Origin: Climacteris rufus
Taxonomy: Eukaryota > Chordata > Aves > Passeriformes > Climacteridae
Reading direction: 5' to 3'
DNA: 64,000 bases
Assembly: GCA_013398175.1 (NCBI GenBank)
Contig: VZRZ01001990.1
Coordinates: 924,782-988,781, forward strand
A program made the translations under genes and the position numbers. The notes beneath the pieces are model-generated. The model was not told the DNA's origin. It ran no database searches and saw only the letters and a list, made by a program, of their open reading frames with translations. This document shows, in pieces, positions 10,601 to 25,600 of the stretch (its first letter is position 1; every line of letters starts with the position of its first letter).

Positions 10601-13600
10601 TCATCTCGTGTGGGACCTGTGCCACAGAAGGGAGGGAAAACACACAGGGAAAATCTCCTGCTGAGAACTTTTCCTTAAGGCATTATGTTTCTAGGCTGAT
10701 GGACCATTCAGCATTCAATTGCATGAGTCTATGATCTGAAAATGCACACCTATTTCTATCTTTATGCAAGATGAAACATCAAAGTAGTCTAATGAAACAG
10801 CCCGTGGCTCAGAACAGCACTACTCATGTAGAACTGTGTTAGACTGATCAACTGGATGTCAATACACCTCTGTTACTCCTTTAGCCCTCAGAAATATTGC
10901 CTTGTGCTTCTGGGAAAGGGAGATATGAGCATTTTCTCTCCTCCAGCTGCAGTGTAAGTAGCTGCAGGAATGATTGCATCTCTGTGTGATTTTTACTTTA
11001 TTGCATGGCACACAGAAATAAAGTGTATGAGCAATTCTTTTTGAGATTAATAAGTTTTAATTGAGGTTTTAAAGGCATAGTAATAAAATTTTAAAGTAGC
11101 AGATTTTGATTTTAATTAGACTAAAATTTCCTAATCCAGTGTTTTGTGTTGAAAACTGTCACAGAATAATTACCCTGCATCTTTTGAATACTAAAAGGGA
11201 ACAGCCATAAAGAAATGAGGTAAATAAACTTTAGATGAAGCAAGTTTACAAAGAATTGAGGCACCAATCTCTGAGCTAATACAAGACAGAAAATGTAAGC
11301 ATAAACATAAATACTTCAAAGGATACTGCATTATGTGGCCATGAATAATGCTGTTTGAGTCTCTCACTCACCTCAAAAAGTTTGTTGCATTCCATTATCA
11401 TGTGAGCAAGTCCCTGAGTAGCTGCCAGGTTTTCACTGAGGTCCTTCTGATCTGGCTTCCCTGTTGCATATTTTTTCTGTATTACTCTGTAATTGAATTC
11501 AGTATCTCAGGTAAAAAGAGCTGAATCTTTTTAATATGATAGCAAAAAGCAGCAGGATGCCCCCAACACCAGAGAGAAAAAAACCCCTATCTTTAGTTTT
11601 ATTTATCACAAAGACTGCTTAGACTGTTAGGCCTTTTTTAAAGGAAAAAATGTTTTCCTAACATATTGTTGAGCCAAAGGTAAAAGCAGGAAGGGTTATG
11701 CATATCCTGCATTACGTGTTGTGCATTTTGAAATGGATTTTTAACAGACATGATGTAAACTGGTTTACATTGTTACTGTGTAAAGCACTTGCTCAGATAC
11801 GGGTTACACATGCACTTGACCAAGAATCTCAGTGTATTCTGAACCAGATGGGAAGAAAAAAAAAACGTCAAGAGGGACCACTAATGTTTAGCCAGGCTAT
11901 GCCCTGTTTAGTCTACACTCACCAAATTTACAATTTTAATGTGGCCTGAAATAAACCCTGTTTCCCGAATAGCAGAATGTAGACAGTAAATTGAAACTGA
12001 AAAAACCACTCATTGAAAATCTACATATTAAAATCCTTCAAAACATGCTTAATCTTTTACTTCAACCAGAGCAAAATCAAGCCCTTTTTCTTCACAGAAG
12101 TCAACATTACTCATGCAAAACTTGCTAGTGTTCCATTGAAAATTTCACGTGGAAAGCAGGCACCACATATTCACAACAGACAGCCAGAAATGCCTGCTGG
12201 GCTTGTGAAAACAAGCTTCTGGCTCTGCAGCAGGGGTTTTCCCCTCTCACTGAAGCCATACCCTGTTTAATGTGTGCTGGAAAGCAGATGGTTTGGAAAA
12301 TTTTGTCCTGCATACCACTGAATGCATCACTCTGTATTAAGGATGTGACTATTTATAGTGTTGAGAAGAGCCATACCTTGGTGAGCTCTCTTTCTTCACT
12401 ATATTGAGATGGAAAAGGGAAGGGGCCAGGCAAACAGCAATGTTCATAGGAGTCATCTGATTTTCCTCCACGGAGGTGACGTCGCTGAGGAAGCAGAGCA
12501 GAGTCTGCAGGACCTCCCTGTTCTCATCGGCCATGAGCATGATGGCAGCCTGCACCGCCTGCAGCCGCTGCTCCTTGGGGACGTCTGGGAAAGGGCAGGG
12601 ACCAGCAGTTGTAACATCAGATATGGAGCAGGAAAGATAAAGTTAGCACAGACATTCACAGTCCCCTGAAGTGCTCAAAAACCACGTGGATGTGGTGCTT
12701 AGGGACGTGTTTCAGTGGGGCACCTGGCAGTGTTAGGTTAATGGTTGACCCTTAGAGGTCTCTCCCAATCTTAATGGTTTTGTGAAGAGGCAGATGACAG
12801 GGGACAAAGGGGAAAGGACCAGCTGGCTTCTGGAGAGCCGTGGGTTTTGTCCCTCCATAAAGCACAGCTTCCCTCGCCAGTGTACAGTGTTTTTCTGTTT
12901 GTTTGAAGGGCTGTTCCCAAGAAAGGGACTGGACTTCATCTGAAGTTTATGAAGGGAGAGTAGTACTCAGTACTCCTATCTTTAAATGGTATTTTTCAGG
13001 CTTCCTTTGTCCCCTGGCAAGACAGAAGTTCGAAAGTCTTAGGGAAGCCTCAGGAACACTTATATTTGTGTCCTAAACCACAGAAGCATTTAATGAAAAA
13101 AGTAACAGATATGCTTACATAGCACCTCAGACAGATTCATTTCTAAAACTACCATAAGTTTTCTCAGTTTGGACTTTGAGCCCTCCTCTGGGTATTACAT
13201 ATTCACTATATAATCAAATGGAAGAAGAACAAAAGCAGCTTTACAGTAGAGGAACAGCCAGCTTTTAGGAGTTGACTCCTAGCCTTGTACAAGCACTTTA
13301 TTTTAAAAGCTTTCAGACAAGAACGACAAAATGAACACAGCCCAATGCTTGTAAATTTTTTAGAAGCAGCAAGGCCAGGTTTTCCTGAGAAGTCAGAGGA
13401 GCTTTTCCTAAATCCACGCAATGTGTCTTTTCTTCCCACAACGCCTTCTGGTAATCTCTCCCTCCCCTTTATTGTTACTCTATTGGGTCTGGTACATGAA
13501 GCAGAAGACCAGCCAGTGCTTCACAGGTAAACATTAGAGAGTTTTAGGGAAACGGACAAAGTTTCATCAATGCTATGCCATATAGACTACCACCCCAATC

Positions 13601-16600
13601 ATCTCATCCCCAATCCTATCTGTTACAGCAATTCAAGCCATTCTGGATATATGAAAAAGGTCTCAGATATATGAAAAATATCTTCACTGAGTCCCAGAAA
13701 ATCAAAAAACTCCTGCCAATACACTAAGAGAGGAAAAATCCTTCCTAACTTCACATTAACAATTTGTTAAATAAAATGAAGGGTAAGAAAAACTCTCAGC
13801 TAGAGATTAATTTAATTGCAGACATTATGAAATACAATTGGTATCCCAGTAATTTTCAACATTTTTCTTTCTGTGAAAGGAGTTTTGTCAGTACTGTCTA
13901 AACCAGAAAAATACATTTGTTGTTGATCACATGGAAAAAACCCCTCTGCTACTCATTCTTAATCCAAACAATGTTTTCCAGCGTCTACAGAGCTCATCTT
14001 TTCCTGTTCCTACCTTGGTTTAAACACACCCATCCTTTCTGAAGTCTTTCTGAAATCCTTTAACGTAGTGCTACAGTTCAAGAAAATCTTTCCTAGCACA
14101 CTTTTCCCCCCTCTGACGAGTGTAGAGAGAAGTTCTTCAGACTTCCCACTGCAGTACCATGCAAACAGTACAGTCAGCCCATGCCTCTTTTTATTTGTTC
14201 TTTTGGCTGGTATGAATGTTTCCTAATTCAGCCCCCTATCTTGGAAAAGGGGAGCCCTTCTGGTTACAGACCTACTTTTGCTGAAGACATTGGGATCTGC
14301 CACATCTCTCTTCCTCTGGCAAGGGGGTAGTTTACTTGCAGTCTCTTCTCTGCAAAGATGGGACAGTCCCAATTTTCATCAAGCAATAGTTTAAAGGTGA
14401 TTTGTTTCCAGGGACATGTAGAACACAACTTTGTAGTGGATAATCTTCTCCTTGGCCATTTCCCTATGGAAATTATTGTGACTGCCATTTTATTAGTAGC
14501 CAGAGTTCCTGTTGCTTTTCTGAACAAGCTTATTAATGTGTGTGTGTAGGCAGACAACTTGTGAGCAGGAAAGAAGGGGAAATGATGGTCCAGGGCTAGG
14601 CACCAACTCTTTCAGTTAACTTATGTCCCAAGACATCGCGTACAGACAAACCCACTGAATTTATCTGCCGTGCTGTCTCTCACATGCAGAATCACAGAAT
14701 CTACCAGCTACAGACACTGTGATGGTAAATTCATTAGTGACTGTGTGCCACAGACAGATTTTTACAGTAAAGGGAAGCAACGGAAGTATCTGAGATTCTT
14801 AAGCACTGGGATTATACAGTGTTTTAAAATGTCTTTCTATTGTTTTGGCAGCTGAAACATCTGGAAGTGAAAAGACTAGACACACTTCTCTTTAGTGCTT
14901 CCAGTTATTTGGCTTAGGCTGGCTGTATCTGCCAGAGTGCTGGCTGATGGGCCTTCATAATGGTCATTGTCAGGAAAAAAACTCTAATTCCTCTGGCTTT
15001 TCAGGGTTTTCCTCATTGTTTATTTCTCCCTCACTCTGGAGAAGACATACACAGTCATTTCCTGATTCACAGGGATTTTCATTGTTCTTATGCATTTGAG
15101 TCTCAGATTTTGGTGAAGATTGCTTATGCTGGAAAGAAAAGAAGAAATCCTCTGGTTTCTTTCTTTCTTTATGAGTTCTTTACATAGAGCTGATGATCTA
15201 CGTGAAGGCAGCTTGGTTTTTGCATGTATGTTTCATTGACTATCATGAAAAAATAATCAAAAGTCCCAGCAAGGAAAGGGACTGCACAGACACATATTCT
15301 CATGGTCAAGTACCACTTCTCCATGCCCAGAAGACTCATTTATTTTGAAATGTCTGCATGAAATGGGCATACACTTTAAAGAAATCTGACAAAAATATGA
15401 GTCTTCATGCTTTTTATGTCCAGCAGCCTGCTCTTCTGGCATTTTTCCAATTGTGAGGCTGATATTTTCAAATCTTCTCAGTATTTGAGCATTGTATTTT
15501 CATCAAATTTGACACTGAAACCTTCAAGTTGTTCTAAAGACCTCTTAGTGAAAGATTTTGAGGACAGAGGGTTTTCTTATATATATGTCAAAGACCAGCA
15601 GAACGAACCCTATGCAGTGTTAACATGCCAAAATTATTTACAGTATATTACTATATAATATATATTTCCTAATTGTTTATAATAATAAAATGATGTCAAC
15701 TTACACTGATAGATGTGCAGAAAAGTCTCTCCTAGTTTACTTGTGAGGAGAGGTTCTGGCAGGTCCCTGAAGAATTGCTTTACCATGTCAGCCACGTCGT
15801 ATGCTGACTGGTCTTCATAGCTGACATTTTCTGGGGAGCTCTCATTCATCTGACGCAGGGCCTGGATTCGGGATTTCACTCCAGATTTCCGAAACAGACC
15901 CACCTAAAAACCGTACCATGGTGAGTTGGGTAAAAAGGAAAATGTTGCTTAAAGAATATTTATGTATTATATACAAATCTATTACAGGGACTTTGATCAT
16001 GACCAAAGGTTGGGTTGCTTGTTTTACTCTAGGCAAGATGGAGGAAAACATGTAAATGTGATTTGATGGTCATGACTTGCTCCCACAGTAGGACTGTAGG
16101 GGTTAATAACACTGCTGCTCTTTGTTTCGTCTTAGAGGAAGGGTTCAGAGTGCCCTGTGGTTTCTCTCCTGCCTGAAGAGTTTAAGCAAGATGCTCAGCT
16201 GATATAAATCAGCCTGGCTTGCTTGGCTTGGGTGACTGACTGTTGATTTACTCCAGCTGAGAATCTGGCTCCTCGTGTTTGTTTGGCTATATATTTTGAA
16301 GACTAACAAGAAAATATTATGCTTAGCTAAGTAATAAATGCTGTGGCAAAAGATTAGTACACCCTGGTAGAGCTTTCCTGCTCTCTGCTTTCAAGAGTTC
16401 TCCCAAATCCCACTGAAAACTCCAGTTCGAAAGTGGGGTCCACAGAGGGATTACTTGTGCAGTGTCACTAAGATACATTTTTATCCTGTTTGCTTTCTAT
16501 TTGAAAGGAAGTGGTAATTCTTCAAATGATGCCTTTAAGGCAGGGCTGCCCTTTCTCGTCCTTCTCGCCAGCAGAATTCCCCCTGGGAGAATTCCTGAGC

Positions 16601-19600
16601 CTCAACTACGTTATTTATTCCCAAGTGAATTTACAGTGTTTCATTTGGGAAGTGTTAACATTGTTTCCCTTCAGTTTTGCAGGGAAAAAGGTGAAATATT
16701 GAGAAAGATCTACGGAAAAGACACATTTCAAGTTGGGAATGATAATACTCTTGTTCCTCTGTGTCTGCTGTCTTGCTGGTGATCAGTGCAGCTTCCTGCA
16801 TGGCACAGTCCATCAGTAGACTGTAAAGGCAAGGGAATAATGCCTTCTGGCCTTTTCCTCCTTACTTCTGAGTAAGATGCAGCACAGAGTTCATGTAGGA
16901 CCCTCTCCTCCCTAGGACACCTCCCATACTCACCTGGAGGGTATTTAGGACTTTGGTTAACTCGCACATTAGTGACGCTAATTACACAAATCACGCACTC
17001 TGCAGCTTTGCGAGGGGGTATATTTCTTTATTAATATGGAGATGAACTGCTACACCAGTGCTTCTATGTCTTCTTATTGATGAATTTAGTGTCACTTGAG
17101 AGCTAAATTTATGTATAGGAAGTAGAGAACTGTAGTGTGCTCTGCGTGCTGTATTTATGATCCCAAGTGAAGCTCCACTCTTCTTTCTGAGAAGAGCATA
17201 CAAGAAAGAGCATCCAGCTCTTTTAATCTGGTTTTCCCTTTCCTTTTCCCATCTTATTTTTAAATCCTTTTTCCTCTTAGAAATGTGTATTGAAGATGCA
17301 GAAGGACACTTACTAATTCTGTCCAAAAAGTAAAGTTTTGGCCTGTGGTAGATAAATGTGAGAGCAGAGGCTCAGTTCTCTCCTTTTGATGGAAAATGTC
17401 CTTGCTGGTATAAAGAACCATTAAAAACTTCCAGCTAAGTTTGATTTGATAAGTTAGATGTCAAATCTCACCCATGTGATCTCCTGCTGCACATCATTCT
17501 GCTACTGTTGATCTCTTTTTAAAGATATTTATCCAAACTCCCATTTCCTATTTTTTTCAATGGAAAAAATAATAATTAACCAAAAGAGGACAGTTCTTCA
17601 CTTGATAGAAAAAGATGGTTTAGAGTGTGTTATGCATTATTACAGACTCGTTCTGTAAATAAAATGGGACTATAAATCCAGAGGTTTGTCTGGCCCAATC
17701 TCTTTACTATCCTCATGCTGTGTGGATCATCTACCCTGCAAGCAGCCATATGATGCATGACAGAAATACAGATGCATTGGAAAAGGCAAAGCAGTTTCTA
17801 TTTCACAAGACGAAACACGTGTAGGATTTGAATAACATCCTACAAGCAACAGTGAGACTCCTCATGCCATCTGAGGCATTTCAGTGGCAGAAGCCAGACC
17901 TTACAATGGTTTAGAGCAACTTCAACTTTTCCAATTGTGTAGTAGAAGCTCTGACACCTGTTCAGGACTCTCGAACACCTTCTGCAGTGCATGAAGAGAC
18001 ACATTAAGCAAGATGCTGGAGGAAACTGGAGGCTGCCCAGACCTCTGTCCAGGCATTAGGAGACTTTAATTAAATGGGAACAAAGGGAGTAACTGTACAG
18101 CAGAGAAGCTGAACTGCCTGGAGGGTTTTTGCCTCGAAAGGCTTTTGGTGAAAAGATATTTTAAATGGTCCCTATCTGTCTTCTCCTCCTTTTTCTATTC
18201 AGTATTTTCTCAGTTCCACCCCAAGTGGAAACTAAAGCTGAGTTGAAATGGCCCTTCACTTAGCTCTGACACTTCCCAGCAAGTAAACACAAATGGAGCA
18301 GATATTTGCCTGAGACTTCCAACACCTTTTAACTGCCTCCAATCTCTCAAAAGCTTTTTCTTTCTCTTACATTTCCTTTTACATTCTCCCCAATGAATCC
18401 TCTCTCTTCTCCTTCTTCCTCTTGCTCTGTGTTTTAGCTGACAAGCCCATCCCTATCCTTATATCTCCTGTTCCTCTTATTGGGGCAAGTGTCTCCTCTT
18501 CCACTCTCATCACTAATTCCAGGCTTGCTGCATCACTTTTCTTCCTACATTAGGTGTTCCAGGTCAGTACACAAGCCCAGATGACCACTGTGCCAACCAG
18601 ACATGTTACTCCTGAATATATGGCTTCTACATGTCTCTGTGTGTCTTTCCTTTTCATCTCCTGTTAATACATTTCTGATAAGCTATTCATCTCACCCTGC
18701 AGCTCCCATATTACACATGGTGAGGTACACCTCACCTCACTTTTGACACTGTGGAGTTAGATGTCAAGGTCTGACTACTACAGGATCTCTTAACACAGAC
18801 AAACGATAGGAAGGACCCGTGCCTTTCCCACCGGATGCAAAGGGAAATGGTTGTGATCCACAGGAATTCATTTAATTTTTAGATTTCAGTTTTGGGGAAG
18901 ATGACTGTCACCCTGCAAAAAACCTGAACAGCAACCGCAATGGTGATTAGAAAATGCAAAGATTCAGAGCAGACTAGTTCCACCCTTTTCATGTGCTCAG
19001 AGCTAGGAAAGCAGCAAAGTCTGCAGAGCAGAGTGCTATTTGCTCCTTTTGAACTTACAACTATCTAAAAGCAGTTATGAAAGAGGTCATAAGACATGAG
19101 GTCAATAACAGTACAGAACTGAACATAATCAGCCAGGGGGTTTCTCCCATGTTTCTCCTATGTTCAGAAAAATACATATCCTCTTCCTTAGGGGAAGAAC
19201 AGTACAAATATGATTAGTATGTCCCACTGTAGCTAAAGGGAATAAAAAAATCTGAAATACTTTGAGCATGAGGGTGTCCCAGCTGGCTTGTTGTAGCTAA
19301 GAACACTCTAAAAGGCAATGTACCATAATGGCTTTGGCATTGAACCCCTGCTGACCTAACTATCTGGATATATCTGACTCTGTCAACAGAATACTTGGAA
19401 TATTTTGCTGAGTTTGCTCTCTATTCTTGGACTTGTCTTTCCTTGCTAAGTAAATAAAACCTTTTGTACCATATCTTGTGAAATGGTGAATGCAGTTAAC
19501 CCCCACTGGTCACAGTCAAGAATAAGCAGTACAGATACTAGTAGAAAGTGAGGAGTCCTGTTCTCTTCCCAGGTTTGATTCAATACACATGAAGATCTCA

Positions 19601-22600
19601 GATCATTCTTTGAAGTAGACTATGGTAGACAAATCAGCAGGACTGTTACAGTTACAAGAATTCAAAAGATTAGCAAACCGTTACTATTGACACCAACTAT
19701 CAAATCACCAGAGGAGATCTAGACCCAACATGAGACATAATAATCTTCAAATAATCCTAGTACTAAGTACAAAAATGCTCACTGTTGCTTGCTTAGAGTG
19801 GCTTTTCAGAAAAAATCACCAAGTCTGTGGAGTAAAGTTCATACCTGGTCTAGGCAGTTGCTGCGTAGGTAGCGCAGTGCTTGTTGTATGCTCTGGGGAA
19901 GAGGCTGTCCCGTTCTCTGGACATGAACTATCAGGGGCACACCAAAGACGTTCTTGTCCTTGTAGTCAGGGACTTTCATCCTCTTCATGAACTTTGGCAC
20001 AGACCTGAAAATTAGCATGAACAGGCTGCATGAAAAAACAGGGTATTTACACACTCTCTGAGTAACACTACTGACAGAAATTGGTAACTGGGGCCCTTTT
20101 TCTAAAGATGGTGAAATAATGTTTAATGCACAATACACAGACACTTTACAATTTGCATAATGGCTATAGGTGGATGGCCTCTGTCTCTAAGGTATAGTAT
20201 AACAATCAGTTCTCACAAAAGCTTTTTACTACGCAGGTGTCATCCAGCTGAAGACAACAAGGTTTAAAGCATCCTTTAGAAACTCAAAGGAATGGCACAG
20301 CAAACCTGAGTGGATAGGGTATATGAGGGACAAGGAGTTTCAGTCCTCTAACATGTTGAGTGATCTTTATACTATCAGTTATATGATTTAGTATTTCTAT
20401 TGACTAAAAATTTACAATAAGAAATGATGGTGGGAAATCCCTATGTGTCAGATTCATCCCTGGTGTTACATGATTTATTTCAGTTGAGTAACTTAAGTGA
20501 AGCTGGTGAGCTTGCTTCCTTCAAAAAATTGTGATGAAAACAAGAACAAACTGGATTCCCTTTGTGGGAGTCATGACTGCCATGGAATTAAAATAAAAAT
20601 GATGAATATAACCTGAATGTGACTAAGATTTTTGTCATTTGTGTGGGAAGAAGTTAAAACTCTGATTAAATTACCTACTGAAGAAGTACAGCACATAACT
20701 TTACAGCTATTTACAGTCCCACTCTTAAAAAATCCTTAGCAACTGATTATAAAAACTGAAAAAATATTTGTCAGGATGAAAACCTTGTACAAACAGCAGG
20801 ATCTAGAATTTGCTGAATTCTGCTCTGCTTGTTTGAAGTTGGTTAAGGTGAGATTCATTTCAGTGCAGTTGTCAGCTAGCCACAGGGAGATGCACCAAAG
20901 GAGAGCAGTGAGATGGGGATTAGTTTTACTGAGTTTTAGCTCTCTAACAGAGATTTAGAAAGAGTCAGCAGTCTGGATTACCTCTATATTCACTCCAGAG
21001 AGAGACACCTCTGGTGGGTGACCCAAACCCTCAGCCTTGGATATAATGGGCTGCTTTGGAGTTGCCTGTCTTTTTCCTCTGACCACAAACAGCTGACCCG
21101 ACTTTCTCAGAATTATAACAGATTACTTTTCATAATGGCTGATGTCAGTGAGGTGAATCTCACATGTAGCCTTTGGTATCTATTTTTCCATTTCTAACAG
21201 AAAACTTGTCTTATCTAGCTCACAGATGAATTTAGTGGGATTTTGGGGAGGTGCTTTGAGCATGAAAATCACAATGTAAATGTCAAGTCATACTATATCG
21301 GGACTCGGTGTCTTAGTGTATTAGGGGAAGATTCTGTTATCCTTTTGATTATTTCTCAGATACTTTAAAACTCTTATCTATGCCCATTTCCATTTCTGGT
21401 GTACCTCAGTCTGTGGGGCCCACCAGGGTTTGTGTGCCACTAAACATGCAGGTTTCTGTAGCCAGTTGCTACAGAAGGAGCCACACTGCGAGCACTCACA
21501 TCCATCTGCCCTTCCCTCCACTCCCTGAATGACCAGGTAGCTGTCACAGCTGCCAGGGCTGTGAGCTCCCTCTAACACAGGCCCAGGCCTAGGCTAAAGC
21601 CCGCATCTTTGATTTGTAGAGAAAAGTCCCATAACTGTTCTAACCCTTCTTTTAAAGTACAAACAAAGCAGTGTCAAATACACGAAGTATCAGCAGCAGA
21701 TGTTTCTTTTTGAATCATGAAACGAATTCCGGGTAGGACTTACTGTAAACTTTTCTTACTTTTTAGTCTCTCCCTACTACTCCTGTTTATTTTTCTGGAA
21801 CTGTAGTGCTGTAAGAAGGGCTGGGGTTGTCTCTCTGTTAGAGCACAGGAATGAAGTCAGATTTCCAGGATCTATTTCTGACTTTGCCAACAAGTCATTA
21901 GGCAGCAATGGATTAAAAGGGACAGTTTCAAATCCTGCACTTGAAGTCAATTGTTTCTTCTAATTGCTTTTACTTACTATCAGAGTAACAGAATTAGGAG
22001 AAACTACTTTCTTCTAAAAAGTCTATTTTCCAGTTGTCAATGGTACTCACCAGGTCCAGCCATGTTTGTTTGACATGGAGTACTTTTCCATGATGGCAGT
22101 GAGACGAAGCAGAGAGAATTTTTGCAGCAGATTCAGTTGGGCAGCTGACTGATTGCTGATGTGAAGCGATGCAATGGAGCGGCTCAGGCGATGAGAGATT
22201 TGGAAACTGTGCCATCGTAATCGCCTTTAGCAAAAGAAATGACAGAAAAATCACAGAATTGCTTTAGTTGGGCAGAAAAGATGGTACACTGTGGGACAGG
22301 GTTGGGCAATTCGTAAAGCATACATAAACACACACATATATGATGGCTTGTGGTGTGTCAACTGCGAACATGTACCTTAGAGATACATAAAACAATTTAC
22401 TCAATCTCTTTAAATTTGAAAATGCCCCAGTTTTGTCTTTTTAACATTAGATTCACAAGTGGGTGTGGGTCCTGTCCATGTCCTCGGGGAAGCAGTGCTG
22501 CCTGCTATGCCCTGTAGCCCACACACTTCCAACAGGATGTGGGAGATTTGGATTCAAATGTTCTTTGCCTGACTCAGAACTGGTATTTGATGCCTAGTCC

Positions 22601-25600
22601 CTCACCTCCCAGGGGACTGACCTGACCACCAAGGTATTTGGAGATGAGGTTCTCCAAATACCTCTGTTATTAAATGATGAAGGATTTCTTTTGAAAAAGG
22701 ATTGAACCTTGTGTCTCCTTAGCAAGAGCTGCAACCACCAAGCTATTGAACCACTCACATCTTTTTATTCCAATGCACTTTTTCTATATACTGGATTAAT
22801 CAAAAAAAAACCCCTAATTTCATTTTCTTGAACATGAGTTCTGGCTCAAATCCTAAAAACTTTGGCACTGTTCATTTACTCAGTAGTTTCATGGAGTTCA
22901 CTTTCCCTTTTGTGGTGGTGGTGAGCAAGCACAGGGCATCAGCAAACCATGGCATGGCAGAATCCTCTGTGAGGATGTGACAAGACTGACAGCAGATCAG
23001 AAAATACCAGGTATGTTCTCCCTGCTTTTGCATTTACAAAGCCACCCTACACGCAACATTGTGAACTCACAGAGGCCTTTACCCAGGACCATGGGTACTT
23101 GGCTCAACAGGAGCTCATCACTCTGACTTAGAACAGGTCTGCAAACTCTTAACAAAAATCTGCTTTTCACTTTATTAACATGTCATTCATATACCATCAT
23201 GTCATCCCACCATGAAAGGGACTGAGGCAGAGTAGGGAAGTTCTCTTTGAGCACAAAGGGGCACATTTTTAAAGCAGACCAGTGCATTAAAAAAGTGCAT
23301 AAAGCTACTGATGCATAGAGACCTGGGTGCATAACTTAGAAGACAAATTGAAAATACATCCTACAACATCCTACTATGTAATCAATGGATCAAGAGATAA
23401 AAAATGCCTTCGTTTGCTCTATTAAACCAATTTTGCATTGATTCCATGTAAAAATCTCCACAGAAGGATGTCCCTTTTCTCAAAGTCCCACCTTTCCCTG
23501 GGAAGGCCCCATCCCCATACAGGATGAGTACAACTGTAATGGTACCCTGCACCTTCTGACTCCCAGGCTGAGAACCTCTGCTTCATTATACTGTATTTTA
23601 CAGTCTATGGATTTGTGTACAAAATTTTGCTACTTACCTGCTTGGCCTTGTGAGCGATGCTCCCACCCCAGAGTCTCTCCTGTCCCTAACACCAGTGGCT
23701 TCGGATTCATTCAGGGATGTTCCATCTCTGTCCATGTCACTCGGGGTGGTCCGGCCATCAGACACAGAATTTCCTTCAAAATCAAGAGTGATCTGTGTAG
23801 GTGACTGGAAGGGCAATGATGGGGATTCCCTGACTGACACACCATCAACCGGCAGACCTGGCAACACCTTCTTTGACCAGCCATCTACCACCTCCTGAAG
23901 TCCATTGACGTGTTGCAAAATGTCATCTAAATGAGGAAAAAGGACTTCTTTCTCTATGTCCAGGAGGTCCCCAGTACTAGCATACAAGTGGGAACCTGGT
24001 ACATTGTCATAAATACTAATTCTGCTCTCTTTAGGACAGCAAGCCATCAGTCCGGATTCTTTTGGAGTAGAGCAGTTCTGCTTTCCCAGAGAGATGCTGC
24101 CTGTCCTCCAATTTACACTGTTACTGTTGTCTGTAGGTGAGAGGCTTTCAATAGAAAGTGCCTTTGGGAAGGTCCCTGGTTTGTGATCCTTGGGAATGTG
24201 CACAACCAAATTCTCTTGGGAATGAAATTCATTTTTGCGGTTTTGGTCCACCACTTGCCGCAAGGCCGTTCCTGCCAGAACATCCAGGTCCTCCAGGTAC
24301 ATCCCACCTCTCTTGTTTGCTTCATGGCATTTGCGTTCCTTCAAACATGGTGTGCTCATCCCACTGCTGCTGTTTTCGGACTGACTGCTCTCACTGCTGG
24401 ATTTGGCAGAAAAGGGAAGTCCTCTTTTGACTGAATCTTGTCCCAAGTTTTGGAGATCACCATTGACTATCTGTACACAGTGCATATCTTTCAAGGATTT
24501 TGGCTCAAACTGGAGAATTGGTCCACTGATCTCTAAAGGACCTGTTCTTCCCGAGCCTCTTAATTTTCCATGCACGTTTTTTGGTTTTAGCGTCTCCATG
24601 CGTTTCAGAAAGGTTTTTGCTTTGGTTCGTGTTGGTTTTTCATTCTTCAGGCCGTCCTTGGGGGACGGGGCGGTGTTTATTGCAGTAGAATCCTGCAGCA
24701 GGGTGCTTTCCACGTCATGATGGCCAGAGCAGTTGCAGGCGTCCCTGGCAGTGCTGGTGGTGCCAGACTGACTCCTGTTGTCACTGCCCCCACTGCTCTC
24801 GCTGTGAATTGATGAGACCTCAGGTTCGCTCAGATCTGTAAGGACGCTCTCACTGCTGGTTGTGTTTTTCATTTTAATGTCCCCAGAAGAGCCATGTCTG
24901 TCTGATCGGTGAAGCAAAGCATCAATGTCGTCCACTCGAGACCATCGTCTGCTGGTTCTTTGGAAAGTCCATTTATTACTGATAGCACAGAGGTCTTCTT
25001 CATCTGAATCTTCACTCTGGAAAAAAGCAAGTGGCACATGTTAAAATTGGGTGCTTTAACTTGTTGTTTGAATTCATATGCTGCTCCACGTGAGCAACAG
25101 GTAATAAAGTCTCTCTGAACCTAGTTTATGAAAGACTGGTTGTCAGTCCTTTTCTAACACCTTCTTTCATTTAATAGTAAAGACTGCAAACATCTTAACA
25201 AGAAAGGAATAAAAGCCTGCTCCATGTTAGGAGTCCCATCTCTGGCTTCCATGGATTGTCCGTGCACTGAATTGTGTAGGACTGATGCCCATAGTGACTG
25301 TTTAGGAAAATAAAATCGTTTGAAAGGTCCAAGTAGAGGAATCCTGATTTACAGGGATGGTGTTAAGATACTCATGGTAAAGACAGGGAAGTAGCTGGGT
25401 ATTACATAAATGTGAGCTATTTAAAAAAACAAGACAGCAAATAGCCAGCGCTGCACGTACTTTTGCAGTGACAACTAAATAAACACCTATAAAGTTTACA
25501 GACCAGATGTACCTAACAAGATTTATGTTTCAGGAACATAAGTACAGATAAATGGCCACCATGCTTAAAAGAACATAAAAAAAATAATACTTTGCAGTAT

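Larger units (their letters stand above)
22225..23637 (-). other. STARD13 intron 5
   Basis: Contains a possible CR1 tail next to the exon 6 acceptor, an old tRNA-like repeat (about 22530-22770) and, inside it, a perfect 13-base hairpin. Confidence 0.85.

Noticed and set aside
14688..14701. AGAATCACAGAATC, resembling a minus-strand CR1 tail
   Set aside because: No CR1 body sequence follows it; 14 bases are not enough.
23650..24720. Several plus-strand open frames opposite STARD13 exon 5
   Set aside because: Antisense shadows of the coding exon; no independent evidence.
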